Assembly (NCBI GenBank): GCA_025991245.1
Contig: BQMJ01000066.1
Span: forward strand, 1-64,000
DNA: 64,000 nt
Source of the DNA: Galdieria partita
Taxonomy: Eukaryota > Rhodophyta > Bangiophyceae > Galdieriales > Galdieriaceae
Direction: 5' to 3'
In this document: positions 12,301-23,559 of the stretch, one piece after another
Numbering within the stretch: the first letter of the stretch is position 1
How the letters are laid out: each line of letters begins with the position of its first letter
Translations under genes and position numbers: made by a program
The notes under the pieces: model-generated
Databases searched by the model: none
What the model was told of the DNA's origin: nothing
The model's input: the letters and a program-made list of their open reading frames with translations, nothing else

Positions 12301-15300
12301 CTCCAACAAAATGAATTGAGTAAATTCTTAGCTTCTTTTAAGCTTCTATTCTATACTTGAATTGTTCTTGTGATTCAAAACTCATCTGTCTATGGTTACA
12401 ATTCCACTATATTTGTATCCATTTAGGCAATTCTGTCGGACGAATTTGAGTCGAAACCCAAATCTTCTTTATAAGGATGTTTTGAATCCATTTTACATAG
12501 AAAAACGTGTTGAATTGTCGATTGCCAAATTCATTCAAGCTGAATCATTTCTGTAAGCTCGAAGTATACTATAATTATTTCCCGTTGATGACACTAAAAT
12601 GGCTATGATGAAGATTATGATGGCTATTACATTGGTAGTCTTCTTGAATTCCCCAACAATGAACTTTGAATTTTGGTTGAAACATTTTAAATCTCTTTTA
12701 TCTATTCTCAACAGGACTCAACTTAAAATCACTTTGTCGGCTTCTCAATATGTACTCTTATAACTTTCTTGTTCAATTTTTATTTTTTAAGAATGATTGA
12801 ACTCAGAGATTCATTCATCAGCTAGGCTACTTTGTTATATATTGAAAAACAGTTGATTCTTTGTTCCTGTTTTTTGTAGTACAACTGTCTTCCTTCCTTC
12901 TGTGTCTAGAAATAAAGTTGGATTATAGTTTGAATTCAATTCTTTCTCAGTGGCTTCTCCTTGTATAGTATGATGATCTCCATTGTGCAACTTCTCGGCC
13001 CTTTTTTGTTGTTACTTTTTGCAACTTTTTCACTATTCGAGGAATAAAAATGAATGTATTCTCTTTCTGTTCCATACTCTCTTACATACTGCCAAAGCTT
13101 CAAATTTTTACCAGAAAGAGTTTTAAGAGGAGGAGAGTTTTACTGAAACGTGAAGTAGAATGAAAAGAAACGGTTGATTTATTGTCTTTTGAGTATACAA
13201 AGTCCTAAAAACCAACAACTTTCTTTAGAATTCTTGATCTTTCGAACAAAATTTATCAATCAACCGAATAATTCAAGTAAGTAATTTTTGAGTAGTATCT
13301 ACTTGAACGAGTCATCTTTCTTTTACCATGTTCATTTCTTTGCAAACAATCTATACATATCATGAATATCCATAAAACAACTGAAATGAAAAGATAGAGC
13401 ATGTGTAATTGACCAAACTCAATGAATTGTGTTTTCAAATTCGGTTTCAAACTATCTGCCAAAGCAGCTTTAAACATGGATATGTTCTCTAAGTTTGATA
13501 TATTCTTGGACAATCTTGTTTTCTTATTTACCAAATGATCAATTTGTTTCAATTTATGTTTTCGCTGATCTTAATAAAATAAACTTTTCCATAATTAAGT
13601 ATATAGAAGTCCTTCAGGTCAAGAGGTGTCGATAATATTACTACTAATACAAAAGTATTCTCTTTTACACTGTTTTTATCTAAAGAACCAAGAATGTGCA
13701 AAGATATGGTAGTTATTTCCAAAAGAAATCTCCCTTGTACGATCGTAATCAACCTCTTCCTTGACAATGTTTCTGTAGATAAATATCTTTTGAACACTAA
13801 TTTGAGTAATCAACCACAAGGTTCAAAACTAGAGGCTACAAAGTTACGACCAAAACAATCCCGGGTTTCTACAGCACTCAAAAAAAGAAAAACTCTCTAG
13901 TCAATTCTCAAGGTGCTCCTCGTCGAAACTCAAAAAAGTCTTCATAAACAGACTTTATCCACTTTGAAACGGGTTGCATAACACAACTATTTAGCAAATG
14001 TTCTCAACCACCAAATTCTAATGAAAGAATTTTTGGGAGAGCTTAGAAAGGAGGTGGTCTGAAAGGCTACCTCTAAAAGGTACAAACTATATCATTTCTT
14101 GAGACTTGTAGAGAAATTTCCAAGAGAACCTTGCACTAGAGAGTTTAAAAGACTGTTGGCGCCTACTCTTTTTGTGTGAGAGAATCGTATCGTTGGAATT
14201 CGTTTACAGACTGTCAGTAAAAAGTCAGCCCTTTTAGTGAGTTTAATCATATTCACGTTTGTACCCAACAGTTCAGATTTCTCAACCCAAATGAAAGTAA
14301 TGAGAAAACAACTGGAGATTTGGTAGAACTGGATTAGACTTGTTGTTGACAATGAGTTTTCCTTTCACCTCACAAGCCCAAGCAGAACGTTGAGTTTTAA
14401 GATGGTTAGCGTCCAAATTGTTTGAATTGTAAACACTTGGTTAACGTTTTGTGAATCAAACGCTTTCAACAATTCCATCTATACATGTGGTTGGGTTAAA
14501 TAAGGACTCCAAAAGAGTGCTGATTACAGTTGTCAAGAAGGGAGTTCGTCCCATACCCTAGAATGCTATCATGGAAGAATGTAGTGAGGAATGTGAATCA
14601 ACCCTTATGTTTCTGAATAAAATTCTACCCTACGTTTTAATTTTGTAAGACAAAGATCAAGAATTCTTAGACGTATGGACGGTAACTGGTACTAGCAACT
14701 TTGACTGAGATTTTCTGGAAGATGTACTTTGAAGCAAACGGCGACTTTAGCAAAGTCAACGATAATATATAGTGTCACAAAATTCAGCAGTCAACAGCCG
14801 ACCATCCTGAAAGGATTCCAAGAGTTGCATAATCGTTGCTTCCAAAGATAAAATCTTGTTTGCTCTAGCAAAACCTTGTGGAATGCAACAAGGGAAGAAA
14901 GCAACAGAAACTCAATGAGGTACTTTTAAAGTATACAAACTACTTTAACAAGACAAGAAGCAAGATTCCAAATTACCAATTCGACTTGAATTTCCATTCT
15001 CATCTCACAGTTACTCTGAAAACAACACATCAAATCTACAACAATTTTGTTAGAAACTTCACTGTCTCGACAAAACTAAAATTCTGACAGTATCCAAAAA
15101 TATTTCAAAACGTAAAGCCAAATCCACTTGTTCAACCTTTGAAACTTGGGTTCTCAAAGGAGGAGACGTAAAGATTTCAATACTCATAGCTCAGAATTAT
15201 GAACATCATACTATCAATAACTTCCGATTGAGACTCATTTCTTGCAGCGAGTAACGAAAGTTGCAAGCTCTGATAAATTGGTGTGTTCCACTGCCTTTTT

Positions 15301-16040
15301 CATATAGTGAAGAAAAATTTCGAACTCAAAGCTAACTTTGCACGATATCACTTTGAGTAGCTGAGGTATTTTTAGCCTGTCGTTCAAAGTTCACATATAT
15401 TCGACAATGTTTGATTAGATAAGTGAAGTATCCTCAAGGTTAAATGTCAAAAGTAGACAAATTGTGACCCTTCAAAGAAAGCATTGAGTTGAATGGATTC
15501 TTTCTCTCGTCTGTATCGGATAGCAATCTTTGATGTCTAGTACTGTGAAGATTCTTTTGTAGACAATTGAACTTCTTTTAATCTAGTGGAGGTCTATATA
15601 GTCTGGTTGGTGGAGAAAAGACAAGCAATGGAATAGTTTAAACTGGAAGAGTGGGAAACCAGAGTATCTAAATTTTCCTATCCGGAAGCACTGTTGATTT
15701 CAGAATATCTCTCAAGTCCATGAAAGAAATTATTCAATCATAAAATATGTTTCTCAAGAAGTCACCTCAAGTTCATGTATATATTCTTTCTCTAATCAAC
15801 TCCATTTCAATGTTCCATAGGAAACAAAGAAACACTAGATTTCTTGTTTGAATTCTAAAACATAGTTGCAACACAAATTATGCAAACTATACAACTCTAT
15901 AGATTGCAAAACTTGTTTTTCACTATTGAGACAAAATTGGAAGGTCGTGTTGGTTGATGACATAATTTGATTGAGGATTGATTCTCAACGGATGATTAGT
16001 GAAACGTCTTTAAATATGTCCAGAGAGTTGGTTAGATACG
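9381..16040. repeat. A-rich subtelomeric region with diverged duplicated blocks
   Basis: The + strand switches from T-rich to A-rich near 9.3 kb. Pairs of related blocks can be aligned by eye: 9,650-9,850 with 11,745-11,935 (shared GAATCAACTCAGAAT, TTCACA and ACAAGACTGTAT landmarks); about 10,080-10,330 with 13,930-14,160; and 11,230-11,420 with 14,880-15,080. A T-rich island at about 12,200-13,100 contains a stretch (12,690-12,900) clearly related to 4,240-4,460 of the outer array. Frames inside are short, often lack ATG, and differ between copies, so I see no functional gene. Copy divergence is high, which suggests old duplications. Confidence 0.55.
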
Positions 16041-17055
16041 AAAAAGTAGCTTGTCTTGAAACGAGTCACAGCAAGAATTAGGTTTGCTAGCAGTTGGATT
16101 CCAGATCTCAACAAAATTTGTAATATAGCGATAGGCTTCATGAAGACATACAGTGTCATTGACTGTTCAAATTGAAGTATATACAACTATAGTTTGTCTT
16201 TTTCACTTTCACAAGAGTCTGTCAATAGACAAATGTTGACATATGGAAATTGCAAACTATTCAACAAACACAAGACATAGCTGAGAATCTGCTCAAAGCG
16301 GAGTTTCAGCCCTATTTCACAAGACTCTGTATAACAATTCCCCAATAAAACTACTTTCAAACAACACCCAGTCAAACTACGCTGACTTGTAACAGACTTT
16401 ATTGGATCAATTACTAAAACTCAGTGCAAGTTTGGAACCTTTTATCAATACATTATTCTCGAAACACACACAGCTAGTTTTCACTCAAAGACCAGAAACT
16501 ACAAAGCAAGTTGCCTCGTTAGAAGTGTATTTCGCGGAGGTACTTAGTATGAGACTATCCAAGAAGTCACTGCAATTTGAGTGAAAAACAGTGTTCAAAA
16601 CGAAACTTGGACTGTCAAAAAGAACTCAAAATGAGGTATAACTAGTAAAGCTCCATCTGTACAACCTAAACAAAGTCCTCCTTGGAAAGTGCCAACAACA
16701 AAATTCGAAGCAAGCTTTATATCCATCAAAGTGGTAATCACACTAAACGAAACAAGCAAACAAACTATCTACTCAAGTTGACAAAGATTCCAAATATGTT
16801 TTGTTTGTTGCAAACTTAAAATTTTTCTCCCACTCTATTCACACAAAGCTCTGGAAGTGAGTCAACAAGTTATCTGTATCCACTATAAAATAAAGTCACT
16901 TTGTCGTAAAAGAAACAACAAAGTCATCTGCAAGCCGAACAAAAATATTAGCTCATACATAAACTATGTAATACTCGTATAGAACAACAATTTTACATTT
17001 TGAGATTCAATTTGTTGTTGGTCGTTTGTTGCGGTGGTTGTTGCGCGAATACAGA
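16041..17055 (+). repeat. upstream arm of segmental duplication, copy 1
   Basis: This sequence before the first NTPase gene is collinear with 23,560-24,543 before the third copy. Shared landmarks include GTCACAGCAAGAATTAGGTT, GACATATGGAAATTGCAAAC, CAACAAACACAAGACAT and GATCAATTACTAAAACTCAG. Similarity looks high by eye over about 1 kb. The block probably contains the promoter and 5' UTR of the NTPase gene; a TATAAAA at 16,884-16,890 is not conserved in the other arm, so it is not claimed as a promoter element. Confidence 0.8.
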
Positions 17056-19689
17056 ATGGACGTCTTCTCTTTTAAAGGTGTTAAACATCCCCTTGTCAAT
17101 CGTGAGTCCGCACTGTTGCAAGTTATAGAAGCTTTTCAAGCCTCTCATCTTTGCGATGAGCAAGGTTTCTCTAAAGGACAACGGCCACACGTTTCTATCG
17201 CTCCCCAAATATATGGGAGTGGCAAAAGCACGTTTGGCCAAAACTTCCAAACGTTTGTTTCCATGAACAAAGAGTTTTTGTTGCACTATTTAGGTAAAAT
17301 GGGTCTCCCTGGTATTGCAGAAGGGGACAATATAGGAGAACGTTCTCTAGACGCACTATTAAACGAGACTTTATATGTTGTGTTGAATCTTCTCGATGTT
17401 CCTGACGGGAATCGCTTTCAAACTACGCTTTTTGAATGGATAAGCAAGGAGGCACTTGCCCAGTTTCCAAACGGTGCAGATCTACTTTCTCAAGTTCTTT
17501 CCTGTATTGGTAGTCCAAAGGAATGGTTTCAGAAACTCTTACAAGTCACCAAGAAACGTTATTTATATCTGTTTATTGATGAAATTGAAGCTTTGGAAGG
17601 CGACAAATTCAAAATGTTTAAGGAGTTGATGGTTACACGAAGAGCAAATCGAGTGCACAACGTCTATTGTTCTTTTTTTGGAGTCTTATCGACAATTTTA
17701 ACTCAACCTTTTGTAATTTGTGTTTTAGCAGGGAGATCAGATGCTGTCGTAACTAGTCAACGAGATGCCCTTACTTCCCCAGTCATTTTATCCTTTCTTC
17801 GTTTAGATCCTTTTTCAGAAGCAACTGTCAAGTACTTTATACAAAATACCACTTATGACAATGAACCTATTCTAAAAGTATTATTTCCTAGTCATTCTGA
17901 AGGACACGATTGGTTCTTCAAACAAGTATATGATTATACAGGTGGTGTTCCTTACTATGTTGTTCATGTTTTAAATGAATTGGGAAACAAATGTGAACGT
18001 TGGAATAGTTTTTGTGATCTTTCAGAGGATGAAATGAAAGAGAAGATAGAGAAAGTTGCTCCGAATCTCGTAGTAACTCTTTCTCGTATGACACCCAAAT
18101 CAATGATTGTTTTTTCTTCAATGCTTCTTGCGAGTATATTTGAATTTCGTATTCCAAAGAGAGAGATTCTATTTGGTGGTTTAGGAAGTTATCCTGAATA
18201 TGTTTTGGATATTGCCAACCATTTCGGTTTTTATTATGTGAGTTGCTCGAGAAACGAACAAGACGAAGCAAGCAGGACACCCTTTGGATTCAGAAATGAA
18301 ACGTTTTTCAAGTTGGTTTTTCCAAAGATTGTACTAAAGCATATTCAATCGCGATATTGGAATATTCCTCCTTTTCGTTTTGTTTGTAGTTTGTTTTCAT
18401 CAATCAGTCGATTGGATTCACTTTCCAGTCGTGGTTTCAAATTTGAAATTATATTTACTCTTATTCTTTATGTTCGCTGGTGTTTCTGTTCCAAACTAGG
18501 AGAATTGAGTATATTTCGACATAGTTTTATAGAACATATATCAATAGAATCTACTAAAACCATTGGCAGCTTAAAAGTGGATCCTATTCCCAATTATGTT
18601 CCAGCATTTAGCTCGACAGTGAGTGGAATCGATAGTGCTAACGAAGAAACTTACCATATCAATACTTGGAAACCATTTTTTGAAAAGTATTTATCAAAAG
18701 ATGGAATATTTGTTCCTATTCGACAAAATTCCAATGGACCTGATGTTCTTATTCGAGTAACAGATATGAAAGGCAATTCTTTCCTTGCTATTCAAGGTGA
18801 ATCTTCTTCAGAGCAAACACCTATGGAGACTGAAACCGCCAAGAAGAGAGTATATTTGATAGGTACTGCATTGAAATGTTTTCAATTGTCAAGTTCTGGT
18901 GTTGGGCGTTCAATGATTAAGGCAGAAGTTGCTAAATTTTTACATCCAGTGGCGTCACAGCTTGAATTGATGCAGAATAATTTAAGAGCCATTCAGTTGA
19001 TTGTAAGCGACAAGTATGCTGAAGAAGTTTCCAGACAATTTAGGAATAATCAGAATTGGATACTGAATAGTGGAGTTTATTATGAAGACAATAATAATAA
19101 TATTGTTTACAGTTCTATCAACTCTGAGATACAACCACAGAATATACGAGAAGAATGGTTATGGATACCTCCTCATTGTCAAGTTGTAGTATGTTCAACT
19201 ACATCTTTTCGAACCTTTTTAGGTTGCAAGACTAGTAGAGATATTGAAAGTGTGTTTGGTGACGATGCTGGATGGTTGGAACAACTGAAACCACTTTATG
19301 ATTTGTTGAGCAATTCGTTTGTAGATTTATTAAGACGTATTCCATTTGAAGAATCTGAAAGGAATAGTGGAAGGATGGAAAGAAGAAATACTCGTCCAAG
19401 GATGGATATGAATGTGATGCAAATGAAAGAAACGAGAGGAGAATCAACTATTTCTGTTCCGAGCTCAGTGCAAGTTTCTTTTGACTGGATGAACTTTTTG
19501 AAAGTATATTGTCATTTAACTGAGGAAGAATCAACTCAATGTTACGAATGTTTATGCAAGTTTTCGGAGCGCGACATGGGAGTCATAGACTCGAACATAT
19601 TAGAGCAGATGGGTATTGATGATTCTTTGTTGCAATTCAAAGTTGTTGCTGGTATGAGAACTTATATAAAAGATAGGCAAAGTACCTGA
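17056..19689 (+). CDS. archaeal-type/STAND P-loop NTPase with nuclease-like and SAM-like C-terminal regions
   Basis: A 877-aa intronless gene. The open frame extends upstream through non-ATG codons; the first ATG is at 17,056. The NTPase core shows Walker A GSGKST (residues 54-59), Walker B YLFIDE (171-176), a CVLAGRSD strand (222-229) and TGGVP (295-299), a combination typical of archaeal ATPases and related STAND NTPases. Around 460-600 it has FKFE (E464), then GPD (561-563) and AIQGE (578-582), which resembles the PD-(D/E)XK/REase core found behind NTPases in Crinkler and RHS proteins. The last 60 residues, with LEQMGIDDSLLQFKV, look like a SAM domain. Substrate and partners are unknown. 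It stands in a subtelomeric family and shares its middle with the broken copy near 24.5 kb. The NTPase call is firm; the nuclease and SAM calls are inferred from motifs. Confidence 0.88.
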   Translation: MDVFSFKGVKHPLVNRESALLQVIEAFQASHLCDEQGFSKGQRPHVSIAPQIYGSGKSTFGQNFQTFVSMNKEFLLHYLGKMGLPGIAEGDNIGERSLDALLNETLYVVLNLLDVPDGNRFQTTLFEWISKEALAQFPNGADLLSQVLSCIGSPKEWFQKLLQVTKKRYLYLFIDEIEALEGDKFKMFKELMVTRRANRVHNVYCSFFGVLSTILTQPFVICVLAGRSDAVVTSQRDALTSPVILSFLRLDPFSEATVKYFIQNTTYDNEPILKVLFPSHSEGHDWFFKQVYDYTGGVPYYVVHVLNELGNKCERWNSFCDLSEDEMKEKIEKVAPNLVVTLSRMTPKSMIVFSSMLLASIFEFRIPKREILFGGLGSYPEYVLDIANHFGFYYVSCSRNEQDEASRTPFGFRNETFFKLVFPKIVLKHIQSRYWNIPPFRFVCSLFSSISRLDSLSSRGFKFEIIFTLILYVRWCFCSKLGELSIFRHSFIEHISIESTKTIGSLKVDPIPNYVPAFSSTVSGIDSANEETYHINTWKPFFEKYLSKDGIFVPIRQNSNGPDVLIRVTDMKGNSFLAIQGESSSEQTPMETETAKKRVYLIGTALKCFQLSSSGVGRSMIKAEVAKFLHPVASQLELMQNNLRAIQLIVSDKYAEEVSRQFRNNQNWILNSGVYYEDNNNNIVYSSINSEIQPQNIREEWLWIPPHCQVVVCSTTSFRTFLGCKTSRDIESVFGDDAGWLEQLKPLYDLLSNSFVDLLRRIPFEESERNSGRMERRNTRPRMDMNVMQMKETRGESTISVPSSVQVSFDWMNFLKVYCHLTEEESTQCYECLCKFSERDMGVIDSNILEQMGIDDSLLQFKVVAGMRTYIKDRQST

Positions 19690-20644
19690 GTTTTTTATAT
19701 CCAAGTTTCGCTTCGTTTTGAGTTTCTCTATCACGCTTTATGATCTTTATAGAGTTGAATGCATGTGGAGAATATGACAAAGCTGTCAGTTGTTCACTTC
19801 TTATATAATACTCAACATCTTGTAGTGTATCACACAGGAGAATGACTTGGAAGACACAAGTTCATTTGTTTCAACATTTGTATCTCTTTCTCTGAAAGTA
19901 TTTCACATATGGTACTCTCTATTTGAACTATGCAATATTCTCTTTTTTTGACGGAAATGGTTCTCATGACGATATCTCTCAAGCCCTTAGGTCTCTGTTC
20001 TGCTGCCATTTATGGAAAAGAACAGTTACTTTGATCAACCAAAATTGACAAAAAAAGCACAAAACAAGTTTCTATTGTCTATAACTGTTGTAAAAAAGTG
20101 ACAAAGAGATCAAGCTGCAGTAGAAACTATTCCGATTGGGACCGTTATTCAAGGTTTCCTCGAGTGGCCTTGGAATAACATCTCTTTATCTAGATAGTTC
20201 AAGATACTTGTACAAGATTATTTGTGAAAACTTAAAGCGCTATAAACGAGGTCTTTGAAAACTGGTATCTTGCAAGAGAGAGAGATACACAGGAGTCAGT
20301 AAAGTACAATTGCAGAGAAAAGTACCGCATTGCAAGGACCAAACACAGATGTCTCCAAATACTATGCTCTAAGGTGTCTTTTGATCTCGCATATCTACTA
20401 TGAACACAAGAGTCGTTCTCGATAGAGATATATATCTTTCTTAAAGCTCTAATAACTGTTGAATACAACAGCTGGAAAGGTATTTGGACGAACGTAGACA
20501 CATCACAAGTTTCTACTCATATTTCAAAGACACTCTTCTTTGAATTCAACAACAGAAAGTACAACACCCGACGCACAAGTATGGAACTAAGTGTCCTTCG
20601 AAATATCCTTTTTGACGCATATTATCGATTTCGTTTTGGCGACG
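19690..20644. other. intergenic region between the two intact NTPase genes
   Basis: About 950 bp holding the 3' flank of the first NTPase gene and the promoter region of the second. A 89-codon minus-strand frame (20,232-20,501) shows no domain or conserved motif. An ATG at 20,581 is out of frame with the downstream gene and would make an upstream frame in the leader. Confidence 0.5.
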
Positions 20645-22744
20645 ATGATATTCGGTGATAAGTGGGTTCCTCGTGACACGTTCGAGCCTGTTGTTGTGGG
20701 TCGTGAAGAGGATGCGTACCTCGTTACAGAAGAACTTTACGAACTTCACAATAACCGAAAGCAACTTAAGGGGCAATCAAGCAGTACCTATTACCGTTTG
20801 ACGATCCCATTCGCGCCTCATATGTTTGGATCCGGCAAGACTACTTTTTGTATCAACTATTTGGAGTTGATACGGAGGTTGAGTGAAACTTCCCTGTCGT
20901 CTTTTGCTTCGGACTCTTCCAAGAAAGAGTTTTTGGATAGGTTGAAAGATTCGGCTTTCTTGTACGTTGACTTGAGAGATCTTGAACGAACTGATCCTGA
21001 GGAGAGAAGTCTAAAATGGGCACTTTTTTACTTGTTGTACCAGTCGGCCTGTCGACGATCGGGGTTTGAAGAACCGGACCCTGATGAGTGTTTCGAAGTC
21101 TTTAAACTTAGAACTGATATGTTAATTGAGAAAATCCGTGAAGTGTTAAACATGCTTACTGAGCAGTTTCTTCTTGTTGCTTTTGATGAAGTTGGTGTGT
21201 TGGGTACAAGAGAAAGGTTTTTTGATCTAGAAGTGAGTGACGAGGGTAAAGTTTTTCCATACAACGACTTCTTTCGTATTCTTTGGGAACTTTGTCTAGA
21301 GGACAATCTATTCTTTATTGTTGTTGGGAAAAGCAAGGGTTTAAGAATTAAGAATTCTGTAGCTTTTGGACCAAGGGTGTTATTACATTTTATTTCGTTA
21401 TCACCGTTAAACTCGTCCAGTATCGTTGAATTCCTTGAAAAAAGTCATCTCGAAGAACAGGTTCATTATCGAGTTTGTGATATTCTATGTAGTCCTTCTT
21501 TTTCAGTAAATGAATTGGCAGAGGCACTATTGGAATCTACCGGTGGAGTCCCTGGTCTGCTTACTCGTGCAGTGAATATGCTTTTGAATTATGTACAAAC
21601 AAGAGGACAGTCTTTTATGTTGAAAGATGAATGTTTATCATGTATGAATGAGGATGGTTTCCAAAGAATCTGTGCTGAACCGTTTATACAACACATATCA
21701 ACTTCAGACGAGGATAGAAAAAGTGAATTTGGCATATTATTGATGATGGCTCTGTTTCATATACCTTTCAAAGTAGATGATGAACTAAACTCGGAATCTT
21801 ATTTGTTTGATGCTGTTAATGAAATGGGACTCTATCGATGTCGTATTGATCAGGATACTTTTCAAGTACTGATTCCAAAGGTGTTTGTTGGAAACTTTGA
21901 GTATCTACCATCTCTTTCGTTATTGGAAGAGATACTTCTTGGATCACTCAAATTAGAGCCAGTTGATTGCTTCTTCTCTTCAAAGTGTCGAGTATTTGAA
22001 GGAATTTTTGCTATGCGACTTGTTTGGATGCTTTCGTCCAAAGTACGAAATGAGTTTAGGGAGTTGTTGTGTCAGTTATCTGCCATATTTAAAGAAATGA
22101 AACTTCCTATCGGGGAACCTTTACCTCTTGATTACATGAGATCTGTTGGTGTTTCTGAATCAAGGAGTGAATCAAACAAGAAACGGAAAACTTATGAAAG
22201 TAATGAATGGAACAAGATTATTCACGAAGCACTTTATTTTGATAGAGTTTATATTCCAGTAGACACCAATTCGCGTAGTCCTGATATTATATTCAAATTG
22301 CAATCTCCCGTTGAATCCAAAGGTCTTATTGTGGGAGTTGCGTGTAAAGGTCGTTGGAAATCGGAACGAATTGGCTGGTCAGATATTGTTGAAGAAGCTA
22401 AAAAGTTTCTTGTTCCTATTCATGACCAAGTTTTATCCAATGCACCTGATAAGAATCATTGTATGCTTATTGTAGTTGGTACAAAATTAGCATTCAATGT
22501 TGCAAGCGAGTTGGGTGATCAAAGTCGTTGTTACAGTAATGGAATGTCTATTGAAAGTGAATCTTTTACGATTCCTTCCAATTGTGAGCTTGTTATTCTT
22601 TGTGAAAGAGATGTAGAAATGCTCATTGACAAAGAAATATTGAATGGACTTGAAAGAGCATTCTCTTCTGATCGTCCCCTTTTTGGGGATTTTGGACCCG
22701 ACTTACTTCGAAGAGTTCGTCACAGTTTCTTAAGTTGGCAATAA
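20645..22744 (+). CDS. divergent paralogue: P-loop NTPase fused to PD-(D/E)XK-like domain
   Basis: A 699-aa intronless gene, starting at the first ATG of the frame. Walker A is FGSGKTT (61-67), Walker B LLVAFDE (176-182), the strand FFIVVGKS (223-230) matches the sensor position, and STGGVP (298-303) is the archaeal-ATPase signature. The C-terminal part has FEGIF (E452), SPDIIF (P546, D547) and VGVACKGR with K568, giving an E...PD...(x)xK arrangement that fits a PD-(D/E)XK nuclease fold better than its neighbour does. A basic NKKRK (511-515) just before this domain could be a nuclear localisation signal. Unlike the neighbour it ends without a SAM-like region. Overall similarity to the 17 kb gene is limited to motifs, so the two are old paralogues. 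Role unknown; mobile-element or virus defence, or chromosome-end biology, are only guesses. Confidence 0.88.
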   Translation: MIFGDKWVPRDTFEPVVVGREEDAYLVTEELYELHNNRKQLKGQSSSTYYRLTIPFAPHMFGSGKTTFCINYLELIRRLSETSLSSFASDSSKKEFLDRLKDSAFLYVDLRDLERTDPEERSLKWALFYLLYQSACRRSGFEEPDPDECFEVFKLRTDMLIEKIREVLNMLTEQFLLVAFDEVGVLGTRERFFDLEVSDEGKVFPYNDFFRILWELCLEDNLFFIVVGKSKGLRIKNSVAFGPRVLLHFISLSPLNSSSIVEFLEKSHLEEQVHYRVCDILCSPSFSVNELAEALLESTGGVPGLLTRAVNMLLNYVQTRGQSFMLKDECLSCMNEDGFQRICAEPFIQHISTSDEDRKSEFGILLMMALFHIPFKVDDELNSESYLFDAVNEMGLYRCRIDQDTFQVLIPKVFVGNFEYLPSLSLLEEILLGSLKLEPVDCFFSSKCRVFEGIFAMRLVWMLSSKVRNEFRELLCQLSAIFKEMKLPIGEPLPLDYMRSVGVSESRSESNKKRKTYESNEWNKIIHEALYFDRVYIPVDTNSRSPDIIFKLQSPVESKGLIVGVACKGRWKSERIGWSDIVEEAKKFLVPIHDQVLSNAPDKNHCMLIVVGTKLAFNVASELGDQSRCYSNGMSIESESFTIPSNCELVILCERDVEMLIDKEILNGLERAFSSDRPLFGDFGPDLLRRVRHSFLSWQ

Positions 22745-23559
22745 AGTTTGAATTCTTATATTCAATTGTTCATTCGATAATTATCTCTGGAACATTTGAA
22801 TTAAATATATTTGAAATGTACTAGTGGTGTTCTAAAATGTGTGATGATTGTCATAGAACAGTGTCAAAAGTCATCTAATCACCTAAATCACTTGTCATTC
22901 TTTTTCACAGATTCTTTCAATCACAGAGTGTATGTATAAAAGAGTATTAACTGTTTACTTTTTTTTATTATGAGAACATAGTTTAGAATATTGTTATCTT
23001 TATGCTACTTGCAAATACACTTTCAGAGACCATATTGAGTTTGATCATTCATATCTTTGCAATTGACAACTCTGTTTGAATGAAGTCCAACTGGTGCAAA
23101 CATCAAAGGGGACTAGTTGGACATTCTGGAGCTGTCAACTTATAGTTGTGTTTTATTGGACTCATAAATCCAAGCTGAAAATGTGGAAGGTAAGATATAA
23201 TTTATTCGAAGAAGGAATGGAAAATATTCTACAAGCTATGCATGTAATTGGATTGAATGAATGCTCCAAGAGAATATCGATCGTATTTTTCAAGAAGAAA
23301 AATACACACGCCTTCCTAGAGAAGATTATGCAAAGTTGTAACGGAATCATAGAATACCGATTGATCATGAATCCGCACAAAATGATTGTACTCAACTATA
23401 GTCATTTAAAAATGAATCATTTAAAGCTTTATCACTAAATCAATCAGTCACTATAATCAACGCAACCTGACTCGTAATCATTTTACATTTTCGTATCTCT
23501 GTTGTGGTTACTCCAGAATTCACAGTTAGACTTGGGCTGTCAGTTTTGAGTAGAAACTT
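22745..23559. other. intergenic region, no recognised gene
   Basis: About 800 bp between the second NTPase gene and the start of the duplicated arm. A 120-codon + frame at 23,076-23,438 has no recognisable motif and no homologous counterpart upstream of the first copy. Probably the 3' flank plus unduplicated filler. Confidence 0.45.

Noticed and set aside
12991-13006. CTTCTCGGCCCTTTT resembling the U2 snRNA 5' region
   Set aside because: The following bases do not match U2 (no branch-point recognition or Sm site), so it is a chance match.
17026-17055. Upstream extension of the first NTPase gene (likewise before 20,645 and 24,544)
   Set aside because: The extra codons begin with TTG or GTG. 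Nuclear genes of this kind start at ATG, and the first ATG gives collinear starts in the duplicated copies.
17918-18280. Minus-strand frame also present opposite the third copy (25,409-25,807)
   Set aside because: Its presence in both copies follows from the near-identity of the NTPase coding strand, not from selection on this frame.
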